From Opitutaceae bacterium (GTDB lineage Bacteria > Verrucomicrobiota > Verrucomicrobiia > Opitutales > Opitutaceae): DNA of 47,115 bases. The notes under the pieces were generated by a model, which ran no database searches, had not been told where the DNA came from, and saw only the letters and a program-made list of their open reading frames with translations. The position numbers and the translations under genes are program-made. Position 1 is the stretch's first letter. Each line of letters starts with the position of its first letter. Shown here piece by piece: positions 15,164 to 24,446 of this stretch. The stretch covers positions 1 through 47,115 of the forward strand of contig JABIRI010000259.1 in assembly GCA_018667915.1 (NCBI GenBank). Reading direction: 5' to 3'.

Positions 15164-15440
15164 AGTTTGTCAAAGCCTGAACCCCAACAAAGGAGTCAAA
15201 CGCCGATATTAGGGAATTGGGATCTGGAAATCAGGACCCCTGAAGCCAATCCTCCACCGTTTCGCGAGGTTCAATTTAAACGAACGCGGGTGGATTATAT
15301 TCAGAATTTTCGTGTGTTCGGTGGGCACAAAATAAATCGAACAACCAGACAATATCTGACGGGATCATGTTTGCGCCAACGCTAGTGAATCGCCAGCAAG
15401 GTGACGCCACGGTCACGCCCTACCCCTCTCCGCCTCCGCG

Positions 15441-17192
15441 CTAGAATTTTGGCGGAGGTGCGGCGGGCTTCTTCTCCTTTTTCTTCGGACCACCACCTTC
15501 GGGGTAAAGTATCACCACGGTTTCCAATGAAGGATCAACGTCCGGTCCTTTGAACGACCGGGTTCGCACCGCCATCGGAGATATCAACGCTGGCAAACTA
15601 ACGGGGCCGTCATAGCGGGGGGACTCCTGAGTCGGATCGCTGCCGTCCAAAGTGTAATGGACCGCACCATCCCGCCAGAACTTACTCGGAGTCAGCTTGA
15701 GTTCGAACGCGCCGACTACTTCGCCACCGGCGGGTTGCACACGCGGCCCGACCGGGGTCCAGGGATTGTCCACGATCTGCGGGTTAGCTTTGCCGCGCTT
15801 TACGATGTGAAAGGTATCGGTCGTTTCGCCCGCGCTGTTGATCATGCGCGAAGTCAGGGTGTCTCCGTCGATGTCGATCAGCATGGAGCCGTGTTCCAGT
15901 TGCACGCGTCGCATGATGGGCATGGCGCCTTTGCGGGTTAAGTTTTGTCCACCGTGTCCGATGACTAGCTGCGCCACACCTTCATGGGCATGCAGTCCTT
16001 CGCTTTTGTGGTAAGCGCCGTCGCCGTGAATGTGGCCGTCACCATCATCGAGCACCACGCCGTCGGCTGTTGTCGGAGTCGCGTAGGCGCCGTCGATCAA
16101 CATAGAGCGTTCATAAATGTGGGAGTGGCCCGTGAGCACCATGTCCACACCATGCTCTTCCAGGATCGGCATGATCTGTTCACGCATTTCGATCAGTTCG
16201 ATTTCGCGATCACTGTCGTGTGAACCCTTGGTGTAAGGTGGATGATGGAAGAACGTGATCAACCAGTCCGCGTCGGTCGCGTGGAGATCTTTTTCCAGCC
16301 ACTGCGCCATGGCAGCATCGGCCGATCGGTCGACGTCGTAGGAATTCAGGCAGATGAAATGCGCCCGCCCGTAATCGAATGAGTAGTAAGCTTCGGTGCC
16401 AGAAGGCACCCCGCCCGCTTCTCCGTAAGCCGGCGAGACGTAGGCATCGTAATACGGTCCCGTTTGGCGGAGCCCGTCGGAGGTGTGGCCTTCGTGGTTC
16501 CCCATCGACGGCCAACACACCGCATGGCGCAACGTGGATTGATACATATCGAAAAACCCTTTTTGAAACTCATCTTCCCGCCCGTGGGTATAGGCCATAT
16601 CGCCCACGTGGAGATACATGTTCAGCGGTTTGTCTTCCGCCGCCATGACTTTCAACGCGCCCTGGTAAACCCCGTTTTGAGTCTCATTGCCTTTGCCGGA
16701 GTCGCCGACGGCCCAAATGCGAATCGGCGCATCCGTGCCGATCACCGGATGCGTCACAAAAAAGTAGTTCTCGTCGCCACCCGCGAGTCTATCGTCGCCA
16801 TCATAGACCGCATAATAATACCGGGTATCGGGCTCGAGTCCGCTCAGGCGCATCTCGTATTGGCGCGTGCCGTCAACCGCACTGTGAAGTCGGCTGTAAC
16901 GCTTGCGCGGATCCGGGACCTCTACTCCGCCTGCGACCTTGAGCGCGAAATCCTTGGCCTCACGTTGATCCAGGTTCTGCCACGATTTGCCGTAGCGCAC
17001 CACCGGGTGGGTCGCCACGTCGCTGCGCCAAACCACGATAACAGAGTCCTCCGTAGACAATTGAATATAAGGACCGCGTGGGACCGCCGCGTGACTCGAA
17101 GCGATCGAGCCGAGACTCAGAGCGAGGAAAACTCCGAGAGTTTTTAAGGTATTACAAGGTGTCGCGAGTCGGGGTAAGGAGCAAAATAGCAC
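15441..17192 (-). CDS. Exported purple-acid-phosphatase-like metallophosphoesterase with chitobiase-type C-terminal domain
   Basis: A secreted phosphoesterase of 583 residues. A signal peptide (TLGVFLALSLGSIASSHAA) is followed by a purple-acid-phosphatase N-terminal Fn3-like domain (about 37-150). The metallophosphatase core has its metal ligands in order: AVGDSG (D164), GDMAY (D198), GNHE (231-234), FHHPPY (316-317) and TGHSHIYER (H356/H358). Near 495-560 is a chitobiase/hexosaminidase C-terminal-like module (VHYTLDGSDPTQESPRYDG). The end is a Lys/Pro-rich tail. GTG 17190-17192 is the only start that keeps the signal peptide. It is divergent from the DUF3179 gene, with ~136 bp between. Phosphate release from organic phosphates is likely; the substrate is unknown. 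Confidence 0.88.
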   Translation of the reverse strand: MLFCSLPRLATPCNTLKTLGVFLALSLGSIASSHAAVPRGPYIQLSTEDSVIVVWRSDVATHPVVRYGKSWQNLDQREAKDFALKVAGGVEVPDPRKRYSRLHSAVDGTRQYEMRLSGLEPDTRYYYAVYDGDDRLAGGDENYFFVTHPVIGTDAPIRIWAVGDSGKGNETQNGVYQGALKVMAAEDKPLNMYLHVGDMAYTHGREDEFQKGFFDMYQSTLRHAVCWPSMGNHEGHTSDGLRQTGPYYDAYVSPAYGEAGGVPSGTEAYYSFDYGRAHFICLNSYDVDRSADAAMAQWLEKDLHATDADWLITFFHHPPYTKGSHDSDREIELIEMREQIMPILEEHGVDMVLTGHSHIYERSMLIDGAYATPTTADGVVLDDGDGHIHGDGAYHKSEGLHAHEGVAQLVIGHGGQNLTRKGAMPIMRRVQLEHGSMLIDIDGDTLTSRMINSAGETTDTFHIVKRGKANPQIVDNPWTPVGPRVQPAGGEVVGAFELKLTPSKFWRDGAVHYTLDGSDPTQESPRYDGPVSLPALISPMAVRTRSFKGPDVDPSLETVVILYPEGGGPKKKEKKPAAPPPKF

Positions 17193-17328
17193 GACTTACG
17201 TTGGGGGTCGCCTCCCCGGCGGTCAAGGGACCACCCCGAGCAACCGTTACGCATTACTGGCGCCCCTGCCGGCCTCGTTTGCTTTCTTGCCCCGGGAACC
17301 CTTTGTCCTCTGGCAGTTCTTACTCTCC

Positions 17329-18720
17329 ATGCGCTCCTGCACTTCACCCTTTCGGACCTTCATTAGCGTTACCGCTTTTTTCGCCGTTCCCCTCCTCCGT
17401 GCACAGGACTCCCCGATGGAGCGAACACCCATCGAAAGTGCGGCGGAGAAATTTCTCACCTCCATCGGCGCGGCGAACCCTGAATCTGCCGCGACCGCAC
17501 TCGATTGGATCGACGCCAATTGGAGCGACGAACTCCTGCCCTATTTCATCGAAATCTATCGATTCACCCAAGATACCCCCGAGCAACGTAAGCTCCTCAA
17601 GCTACTGCGCAAAAAGATCGGCCAAAAACCGACTAAAAATTTCGAACGTTTCAATCAATACGTGTGGTCACAGGACCTGACCAACTCGCCCGACTACGCC
17701 TACTTCAAACAGCTCGTGCATCGTGGGCTTGATCCGGCATTCGAAAACTATTTCACACCTGATCGCCGTTTCGATATCCGCCTCGACGAGGTGACTTGGG
17801 GCGGCGTCAAACAGGACGGCATCCCTCCCCTGCGCCAGCCCGCCATGATTCCCGCCGCAGATGCTGACTATCTCGCCGGCACCGACGTGGTCTTCGGCAT
17901 CGAGATCGATGGTGAAGCGCGGGCCTACCCGCAGCGCATTTTGGCGTGGCATGAGATGTTCGTTGATACCATCGCCGGGGTGCCGTTAGTCGGTGTTTAC
18001 TGCACCTTGTGTGGCACGGTGATTCTTTACGAAACCTCAGTTGACGGCACGGATCATGAGCTTGGCACCAGCGGCTTTCTTTATCGATCCAACAAGCTGA
18101 TGTATGACCGCGCCACCCAATCTCTCTGGAGCACGATGAAGGGCAAGCCCGTGATCGGCCCCTTGGCGGGTAGCGGCATCGAGCTCCCGACTCGTAGCAT
18201 CGTCACGACCTCTTGGTCCGAGTGGCGTCGGCGTCATCCGGACACGCAGGTTCTCGCACTCGAGACTGGGTTCGATCGCGACTACAACGAGGGCGTTGCT
18301 TACCGGGACTATTTTAATTCTGACGACCGCATGTTTCAGACTCCGTTCGCCGACGATCGACTCGAGGATAAGGAGGAGGTGCTCGCCCTGCGCTTCACAC
18401 CCGAGGGCGAAACTCCCGTCGCAATCTCAGCGAGTTTCCTCAAAAGAAACCGGATCTATGAAGACGAAATCGGCGGCCAAACCTATATCATCCTCACCGA
18501 TGCCAGCCGCGCGAATCGCGTTTACGAGCGTCCCGCTAATCTTGGCTTCGTCGCCTGGGATAAACGCCAGACTGCCACCGATCACCACGGCGTAAAATGG
18601 ACGCTCACTGAGGCGGCGCTCACCGCGCCGGACGGTCGCACCCTCGAACGCCTACCCGCGCACCGCGCCTTCTGGTTCGGTTGGCACGGGGCCTTCCCAG
18701 ACACCGTGCTGATCAAGTGA
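17329..18720 (+). CDS. DUF3179-domain protein, exported
   Basis: The 463-residue protein matches the DUF3179 family, whose function is unknown. Hallmarks are ARAYPQRILAWHEMFVDTI, VYCTLCGTVILYE with its Cys pair, LGTSGFLYRSNKLMYDR, SLWSTMKG, and a Cys-free second half with YNEGVAYRDYF and DRMFQTPF. The N-terminus (MRSCTSPFRTFISVTAFFAV) looks like a signal peptide, and a ~100-residue helical region precedes the core. I start at ATG 17329; an ATG 14 codons upstream is possible. The Cys pair and conserved His suggest metal or redox chemistry in the envelope, but this is speculation. Confidence 0.85.
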   Translation: MRSCTSPFRTFISVTAFFAVPLLRAQDSPMERTPIESAAEKFLTSIGAANPESAATALDWIDANWSDELLPYFIEIYRFTQDTPEQRKLLKLLRKKIGQKPTKNFERFNQYVWSQDLTNSPDYAYFKQLVHRGLDPAFENYFTPDRRFDIRLDEVTWGGVKQDGIPPLRQPAMIPAADADYLAGTDVVFGIEIDGEARAYPQRILAWHEMFVDTIAGVPLVGVYCTLCGTVILYETSVDGTDHELGTSGFLYRSNKLMYDRATQSLWSTMKGKPVIGPLAGSGIELPTRSIVTTSWSEWRRRHPDTQVLALETGFDRDYNEGVAYRDYFNSDDRMFQTPFADDRLEDKEEVLALRFTPEGETPVAISASFLKRNRIYEDEIGGQTYIILTDASRANRVYERPANLGFVAWDKRQTATDHHGVKWTLTEAALTAPDGRTLERLPAHRAFWFGWHGAFPDTVLIK

Positions 18721-18744
18721 TTGAACCTGCCTGAGGTAGCGACG

Positions 18745-19758
18745 TCACCTCGCAATCCAAAGTGGAGTGATGCCCTGCCCGAGCTCGAACGTTGAACCGA
18801 CCGCGCCAACCACCGCGGACTCGCGCGGCAGCCCCACCGCTTCGCGTAAATGATACACCGGAGCAATGCCCGTGCAGTGTGCACCGTGCAAATACTCGAG
18901 CTCAAACTCCTTCAACTTCCCGCCCGTCCAATCGAGTTTCTCTTCAGGCATTGAAGCGAGGTGCAGTCCCCCCATCACGGCATGCACATTCGCTCCCGGA
19001 CGCATCGCCGCGCGCGCTTGTTCGAGCGTATTGATCAATCCGGCATGGCCACACCCGGCCAACACCACGAGCCCGTCGGTCGTGTCGAAGACCATCGCCA
19101 TGTCCTCGGGCACATCATCAGAGCGTCGAATATCGCCGGGCCAAACCACATAGCCGGACCGCATCGGCGGTTGCTCGTCGTGGGGACGATCGATCGGTCC
19201 AGTCAGCCAGACACCCGGCGCCAATTCGATCGCCGCGTCATGCACGATCACCTCTCCGCCAAGCTTCCGGTAGTCCTCACTGATCGAAATAAAATCATTC
19301 CACTCCTCATTTCCGCCATCGGCCATCCGCGACCACAGTGCTCCGCGCCCCACATGCACCCGACCGAGCGCGGCCGGATTTTCGTTCGACCAGGCACGCC
19401 GCAACGCGATCAGCCCACCGGCGTGATCACCATGATTGTGGGAGAGAACTACGTCGGTAATTTTGCCCAAGGGCAGACCCAACTCGGCAGCGTTGTTGAG
19501 CACGGTTTCGGCGCGGTGACCGGTATCAAAAAGCCACTGCTGATCCCCTACCTGCACCAACGCCGCAAATCCCCACTCGCCCATCCCGGACATGCCGGGG
19601 TTACCGGCGAGATTCGTCGAAAGTATCGTGATGCGCAGATCACGCACCGGCGGTTCGCTCGCCCCCACGTCACTTGCGCCGAGCAGAACAACCGCCACGG
19701 CCAGAGCCTGGCCCAGTTTAAAGGCCCTGCGGCTGCGTGACTCCGCGTGAGTCCTCAC
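18745..19758 (-). CDS. Exported MBL-fold metallo-hydrolase (DHPP-synthase-like)
   Basis: A metallo-beta-lactamase-fold enzyme of 337 residues with a signal peptide (LGQALAVAVVLLGASDVGAS). The zinc site is LSHNHGDHAGG, and GCGHAGLINTL further on is the arrangement seen in the branch related to archaeal dihydropterin-ribofuranosyl-aminobenzene phosphate synthases. It ends with a His-containing ELEYLHGAHCTG. It starts with GTG at 19756-19758, overlapping the TGA of the VOC gene by 4 bases, so translation is coupled. It is unlike the B1-type enzyme at 37483. The substrate is unknown; export sets it apart from cytoplasmic relatives. Confidence 0.83.
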   Translation of the reverse strand: MRTHAESRSRRAFKLGQALAVAVVLLGASDVGASEPPVRDLRITILSTNLAGNPGMSGMGEWGFAALVQVGDQQWLFDTGHRAETVLNNAAELGLPLGKITDVVLSHNHGDHAGGLIALRRAWSNENPAALGRVHVGRGALWSRMADGGNEEWNDFISISEDYRKLGGEVIVHDAAIELAPGVWLTGPIDRPHDEQPPMRSGYVVWPGDIRRSDDVPEDMAMVFDTTDGLVVLAGCGHAGLINTLEQARAAMRPGANVHAVMGGLHLASMPEEKLDWTGGKLKEFELEYLHGAHCTGIAPVYHLREAVGLPRESAVVGAVGSTFELGQGITPLWIAR

Positions 19759-20270
19759 TTCAATGGGCCGATGAGCTCAATAAAAGTGCCATCGGGATCT
19801 TGAACCAGCGCGAGGTGTTTCCCGCTAGGAAGCTCTACCGGCGTTTCGCCGAGCAGTTTCACGCCATGCTTTTTCAGGCGCTTCACAAAGGGAGTGAGGT
19901 CGACCACATTGAGGGTGATATACTGCATGCCGGTGAACCCATCGATGTGTTTGCTGCGTTGAGTTTTGGCGGCGTCGCCGAAGCTCATCAACTTCCACGC
20001 CGGGGCGTCGGGAGAATCCTCCAATTTGAGAACTTTGACGTTGAGGGTCTTATTATCCGTGAGGCCCAACTTGCTGGCGAATTCGCCCGGCACGTCGAAC
20101 CCACCGGTTTCCTTCATCCCGATCACTTCGGTGTAAAATTCAACGGAGGCATCAAGATCCGATACGACGACGCCGATGCTAATCAGGGGATTGGAAAACT
20201 CGAGGTCCTCGGCGGAGGAAACGGCAGTGGTAAGTGACATAATAAGGAGGAGTGAAAGCAGTTTTTTCAT
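19755..20270 (-). CDS. Exported VOC/glyoxalase-fold protein
   Basis: A 171-residue protein with a clear signal peptide (MKKLLSLLLIMSLTTAVSSA) and a single glyoxalase/bleomycin-resistance (VOC) domain. The two beta-alpha-beta-beta-beta halves are visible: PLISIGVVVSDLDASVEFY / MKETGGFDVPG, and MQYITLNVVDLTPFVKRLKK / HLALVQDPDGTFIELIGPLK. VOC proteins bind a metal and act as isomerases, dioxygenases or binding proteins; the exact role is not deducible. It is the first gene of a pair with the MBL-fold hydrolase, whose start overlaps its stop (GTGA). Periplasmic VOC proteins are uncommon. Confidence 0.85.
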   Translation of the reverse strand: MKKLLSLLLIMSLTTAVSSAEDLEFSNPLISIGVVVSDLDASVEFYTEVIGMKETGGFDVPGEFASKLGLTDNKTLNVKVLKLEDSPDAPAWKLMSFGDAAKTQRSKHIDGFTGMQYITLNVVDLTPFVKRLKKHGVKLLGETPVELPSGKHLALVQDPDGTFIELIGPLK

Positions 20271-20435
20271 AATGGGAATAGAAGGGTCGAGGGAAGCCGC
20301 TATCTAGGAATCCCAACGGAGAGAGGTCAAGGGGCAGCCCGCGCGTGCAGCGCGGCAAGAACAAGTCGTGACTCACACCCGCAATCCCGCTTGATTGTCG
20401 GCTCCTCCTCAATTCGAGCCTCTTCTACCCCACTC

Positions 20436-21650
20436 ATGGCTTCTACCTCTTCGCATCAAGTTCGCTTCTCGGCGATGATGCTGCTCCAATACTTCACCCG
20501 CGGCGCGTGGTTCGTCACCCTGGGCACCTACCTCGGAAAAGGACTCGAACAGCCCGGCTCCTACATCGGATTTTCCTACAGCCTCTTCGGTGTCGCTGCG
20601 ATCATCACGCCGTTTTTTGTCGGTCTGATCGCCGATCAATTTTTCTCCACCCAACGCCTGTTGGGCGGTCTCAACATCGTCGCTGGGTTGATCATGATCG
20701 CTCTGTCACGGGTCACCGATCCGAGCGCCTTCGTCTGGGTGCTCTTCTGTTACTGCATTGTCTACACCCCGACCGAATCACTCAGCAACTCGATCGTCTT
20801 CCATCATCTCCCGCGGAAGCTGTTCCCCTTTGTCCGTCTCTTCGGCACACTGGGCTGGGTCCTCGCCGGCCTCTCCGTGAATCTCGTGCTCGGCCGATTC
20901 GTGCCGGGCGTCGAAACCACCGCCGTGCCGCTTCTGCTTTCCGCCGGTGCCTCGATCCTCCTCGGTTTCTATAATTTCACCCTTCCCGCCACCCCACCTC
21001 AAAAGCGGGACGCTAAGGTCAGCTTCAAAGAAATCATCGGCGGCAGCGCTTTCGGGCTTCTGCGCGATCGCAACTTCATTGTTTTCCTTGCCGCGGCGCT
21101 CCTCATCGGAATTCCCATCCAGATGTATTTCGCGTTCTTCAACATGTTTCTGAACGACATCGGCGTCGCGAACGTCGCGAGCAAAATGTCCCTCGGACAA
21201 ATCTCGGAAGCCGTCTTCATGATCTTCGTTCCGTTTCTGATTATGCGAATCGGCTTCAAATGGATGATGGCACTCGGCTTAGCCTTTTGGGCGATCCGCT
21301 ACTTCCTCTTCGCTTACATCACGGTGGATGCGACGGCCCTGATCCTGTTCTCCATCCTCATCCACGGTGCTTGCTACGACTTCTTCAATGTCACCGGCTC
21401 GATGTATGTTGATCTCAAAGCCGGCGTAAAAATGCGCGCCGCGGCTCAGGGCTTGTTCATGTTGGTTTTCCTCGGTCTCGGAAAGTTCTTCGGCTCCAAT
21501 CTCGCCGGCCTTATCTCTACCCGCTACGCCACTGCCGACAGCTATCAATGGGACGGTATTTTTACGACCACCGGCTACATCACTGTCGGCGTGACCCTAT
21601 TCTTCATCCTCTGTTTTCACGACAAAACGAAAACCGACCTGAGCGAGTAG
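20436..21650 (+). CDS. MFS permease, nucleoside:H+ symporter-like
   Basis: A 404-residue, twelve-helix inner-membrane transporter. The early part (MLLQYFTRGAWFVTLGTYLG) and FVGLIADQFFSTQRLLGGL resemble the NupG/XapB nucleoside:H+ symporter branch of the major facilitator superfamily. I start at ATG 20436 (MASTSSHQVRF); fifteen upstream codons are open but not conserved-looking. It is followed after 21 bases by an oxidoreductase and then a PHP hydrolase, so the imported compound is more likely a sugar or sugar acid than a nucleoside. It is a probable first gene of a three-gene operon. Confidence 0.82.
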   Translation: MASTSSHQVRFSAMMLLQYFTRGAWFVTLGTYLGKGLEQPGSYIGFSYSLFGVAAIITPFFVGLIADQFFSTQRLLGGLNIVAGLIMIALSRVTDPSAFVWVLFCYCIVYTPTESLSNSIVFHHLPRKLFPFVRLFGTLGWVLAGLSVNLVLGRFVPGVETTAVPLLLSAGASILLGFYNFTLPATPPQKRDAKVSFKEIIGGSAFGLLRDRNFIVFLAAALLIGIPIQMYFAFFNMFLNDIGVANVASKMSLGQISEAVFMIFVPFLIMRIGFKWMMALGLAFWAIRYFLFAYITVDATALILFSILIHGACYDFFNVTGSMYVDLKAGVKMRAAAQGLFMLVFLGLGKFFGSNLAGLISTRYATADSYQWDGIFTTTGYITVGVTLFFILCFHDKTKTDLSE

Positions 21651-21671
21651 TATGTTTATATTCATTCACCC

Positions 21672-22907
21672 ATGACGTCTCCTGAACTCAAAACCGTCGG
21701 TATCATCGGTTGCGGCGCCCGCGGCCTGCACCATATCGGCTTCAACATGGTAGACAGCGCGGCTGAGACCGGCCTGCGTATCACCGCCGTCACCAACCGC
21801 TCCCTCACCAGCGCCAATAACGCCGCCGATGAGCTGGAGGCCCGTTATGAATCCGTGGGCCAACCCACCACGGTCAACCGCTACGCCACCTATCAAGAGC
21901 TGCTCGCCGACGAATCAATCGATCTCGTGCTGATCACTTCGCACACCGACGCCCATCTCGAGCACACGGTAGCCGCATTGGAATCCGGCAAAAAGGTCTA
22001 CCTTGAAAAGCCCATCGCCGTGGATCTCGAGGAAGGCCGCCAAATTCTCGCCGCCGAGGAGCGCACCGGCAATCGACTCCTCATGGGGTTCACCCGCCGC
22101 TACGAAGACAGTTGGCTCAAAATGAAAGAACTGCTGGACGCCGGCGCCGTCGGATCACTGCAAATGATCCTGCTGCGCTCCGTCATTCCCTACAGCCGTT
22201 ATTTGCAAGGCTGGCACCGCAAACGCGAGTGGTCCGGCGGCCCGCTCAACGACAAGTGCAGTCACCACTTCGACGTGTTCCGCTGGATGACGGGCGACGA
22301 TTGTCGCGCGATCAGTGCGTTCGGCGGACGGTCATCCGTTTTCAAACCCGACCCCACTGCGCCAAAACGGTGTTCCGTCTGCGACCGCGAGTGCGCCTAT
22401 CGCCGCTCAGATGCACTCGAGGAATCCAAAGAAAGCGCACCCATTAAAATCGCTGACCCCAACAACCCCGAAGACGAACGCGCCATCCAAGACGCCTGCG
22501 TTTACAGTCCCGACAGCGATGTCGAAGACTCCGGCAGCATCAACCTACAGTTCGGCAACGGCGTAATCGGCAACCTGTTCTTCACCATTTTCGGGCCGCT
22601 CGCTCCCGATGGCGAAACCCTCGAATTGGTGGGCGACTCAGGGCGCCTTGTGTTGTCCCGCTCCGACGGCATGATCCGCAGCTACACCCAACATGGACGC
22701 CAAACGGAAGAGTTCTTCGCCGGCGGGGAGAATTTCGAATCGTCCCACTATGGTTCCGACAAACGACTCGTGAAACACCTCCGCGATTTCGTCGATGGCG
22801 GCGCGCCCATCTGCTCGGCGATCGACGGATTCCGCTCCTTGCAAATGGTAGCCCGCACCCGCGATTCCTTCGATGCCAAGGGCGGGCTCAAAACGATTGA
22901 AAACTAA
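21672..22907 (+). CDS. Gfo/Idh/MocA oxidoreductase with cysteine-rich insert
   Basis: A cytoplasmic NAD(P)-dependent sugar oxidoreductase of 411 residues. The Rossmann start VGIIGCGARGLHH is followed by the EKP motif (LEKPIAVDL, 111-119) and the second-domain motif NDKCSHHFDVFRW (193-205) with the catalytic-type His. Between about 230 and 280 an insert carries C234, C237, C241 and C276 (KRCSVCDRECAYRR...ACVYS), spaced like a structural metal site, which is not general in the family. The gene is 21 bases after the permease and 3 bases before the PHP hydrolase. It likely oxidises or epimerises the sugar imported by the permease; the substrate is unknown. Confidence 0.9.
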   Translation: MTSPELKTVGIIGCGARGLHHIGFNMVDSAAETGLRITAVTNRSLTSANNAADELEARYESVGQPTTVNRYATYQELLADESIDLVLITSHTDAHLEHTVAALESGKKVYLEKPIAVDLEEGRQILAAEERTGNRLLMGFTRRYEDSWLKMKELLDAGAVGSLQMILLRSVIPYSRYLQGWHRKREWSGGPLNDKCSHHFDVFRWMTGDDCRAISAFGGRSSVFKPDPTAPKRCSVCDRECAYRRSDALEESKESAPIKIADPNNPEDERAIQDACVYSPDSDVEDSGSINLQFGNGVIGNLFFTIFGPLAPDGETLELVGDSGRLVLSRSDGMIRSYTQHGRQTEEFFAGGENFESSHYGSDKRLVKHLRDFVDGGAPICSAIDGFRSLQMVARTRDSFDAKGGLKTIEN

Positions 22908-22910
22908 ATC

Positions 22911-24446
22911 ATGCACGACGCCGATTCCCCTTACGATGGCCAGGCTCTGCTCTTCGGCGATCTGCACAATCACTGCGGATTGTCGTATGGTCACGGGTCG
23001 CTCAAAGACGCGCTCAAGAGCGCCCGCGAACAGTTGGATTTTTGCTCCATCACCGGTCACGCCCATTGGCCCGACATGCCTGAACCCGACGAGCGCATCC
23101 AATACATTATCGATTTCCACAAAGTCGGTTTCGCCAAACTTAAACGTGATTGGCCGGCGATGATGGCGACGTTGCAGGACTACAACGATGAACAAAGGTT
23201 CGTCGTCTTTCCGGGGTTCGAAATCCACTCCAACGCTGACGGGGACCGCACCATTCTCTACCAAGACTTTGCGGGTGAAATCATCTACGCCGACAGCATT
23301 CCGGATCTGCACAATCGGTTGGCCACCTTGGCCAACGAGGGAGTCGAGGCACTGGCCTTCCCGCATCACATCGGCTACCGCACCGGCACGCGTGGCATCA
23401 ATTGGGCGACCCACGATTCACGCTGGGGTCCCTTCGTCGAAATGCTCTCGATGCACGGTTGTTCTGAATCGAACGAGAACACCCGACCCTTTCTGCATTC
23501 GATGGGCGGTTCCGATTGGGAAAGCACGATTCAATACGGATTGGCACAGGGACACGTGTTCGGGTTTTCAGGGCACACCGATCACCACAGCGGGCACCCC
23601 GGCAGTTACGGTCACGGCGTCACCGGCCTCTGGTCCGACGGACGCGACCGGGAATCAATTTGGAACGCCCTCAAAGCCCGCCGCTGCTACGCTCTCACGG
23701 GAGATAGGATCCAACTCGAATATACGCTGAACGAGGCCCCCATGGGGTCGGTCATAGCGCCCTGCGCCCGTCGCAAAATTGAAGTCGATGTGCACGCCGC
23801 CGGAGCCATCGATTGCATCGACGTGATCAAGAACAACACCCTCGTCCATCGTGTATCCCAAACCGACATCGCTCCGATCGAAATAGGAGACACCATCCGC
23901 ACCCTTATCTACCTCGAGCTCGGTTGGGGCGAACGGAATCAGGCGGTGCCCTGGAATGTTGATCTCTCGATTTCCGACGGAACCATCATCCGCCACGAGC
24001 CGCGCTTCCGCGGACGCGAGGTCGTTTCCCCCGTCGAGGGGGAAGACGCCGACAACGGATTCTACGAGTCCCATTGGAGTAGCACCGGCGACCGTTCGGT
24101 GCACTTCAACACCGTCACCCGAAGTAACCCCAACAACTCCACCAACGCCTCCCAAGGTTTTTGCATCGAGATCGAGGCACCGTTATCCGCGACCGTGCAC
24201 GCGACACTCAATGGCCACACCGCCAGTTTCCCGTTACGCGATCTCATGGCTGGCGCCCGCACCGGTCATCTCGGCGGCATCGACTCCCCCTCCTTCCGCT
24301 TTCATCGCGCTCCGCTCTTCCACGAGTTCCACTGGAACTTCAAATGGACCGATCAAGGCGACGGAGAAGACAACACCTACATCCGCGTCCGCCAACGAAA
24401 CGACCAATGGGCCTGGAGCTCACCCGTCTTCATCCGCGATTATTGA
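22911..24446 (+). CDS. PHP-superfamily (DUF3604-like) metal-dependent hydrolase
   Basis: A cytoplasmic 511-residue protein with no signal peptide. It opens with the PHP-type metal motif LFGDLHNHCGLSYGHGSL, continues with FCSITGHAHWPD, and later has ALAFPHHIGYR and FGFSGHTDHHSGHPGSYG, giving a His/Asp-rich di- or tri-metal site. The C-terminal half (about 270-511) is beta-rich. The family, close to DUF3604, has no firmly known reaction; phosphoester or lactone hydrolysis are options. The start ATG is three bases after the oxidoreductase stop, and the stop abuts the sialidase stop on the other strand. Confidence 0.75.
   Translation: MHDADSPYDGQALLFGDLHNHCGLSYGHGSLKDALKSAREQLDFCSITGHAHWPDMPEPDERIQYIIDFHKVGFAKLKRDWPAMMATLQDYNDEQRFVVFPGFEIHSNADGDRTILYQDFAGEIIYADSIPDLHNRLATLANEGVEALAFPHHIGYRTGTRGINWATHDSRWGPFVEMLSMHGCSESNENTRPFLHSMGGSDWESTIQYGLAQGHVFGFSGHTDHHSGHPGSYGHGVTGLWSDGRDRESIWNALKARRCYALTGDRIQLEYTLNEAPMGSVIAPCARRKIEVDVHAAGAIDCIDVIKNNTLVHRVSQTDIAPIEIGDTIRTLIYLELGWGERNQAVPWNVDLSISDGTIIRHEPRFRGREVVSPVEGEDADNGFYESHWSSTGDRSVHFNTVTRSNPNNSTNASQGFCIEIEAPLSATVHATLNGHTASFPLRDLMAGARTGHLGGIDSPSFRFHRAPLFHEFHWNFKWTDQGDGEDNTYIRVRQRNDQWAWSSPVFIRDY

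Noticed and set aside
15140-15385. 81-residue plus-strand ORF starting in the vapB palindrome
   Set aside because: It starts with a GTG inside the operator-like palindrome, has no recognisable pattern, an odd composition and no ribosome site. It looks like chance openness in a gene-free gap.
22638-23414. 258-residue antisense ORF under the oxidoreductase and PHP genes
   Set aside because: Both sense genes are clear, and the antisense product shows no domain pattern.
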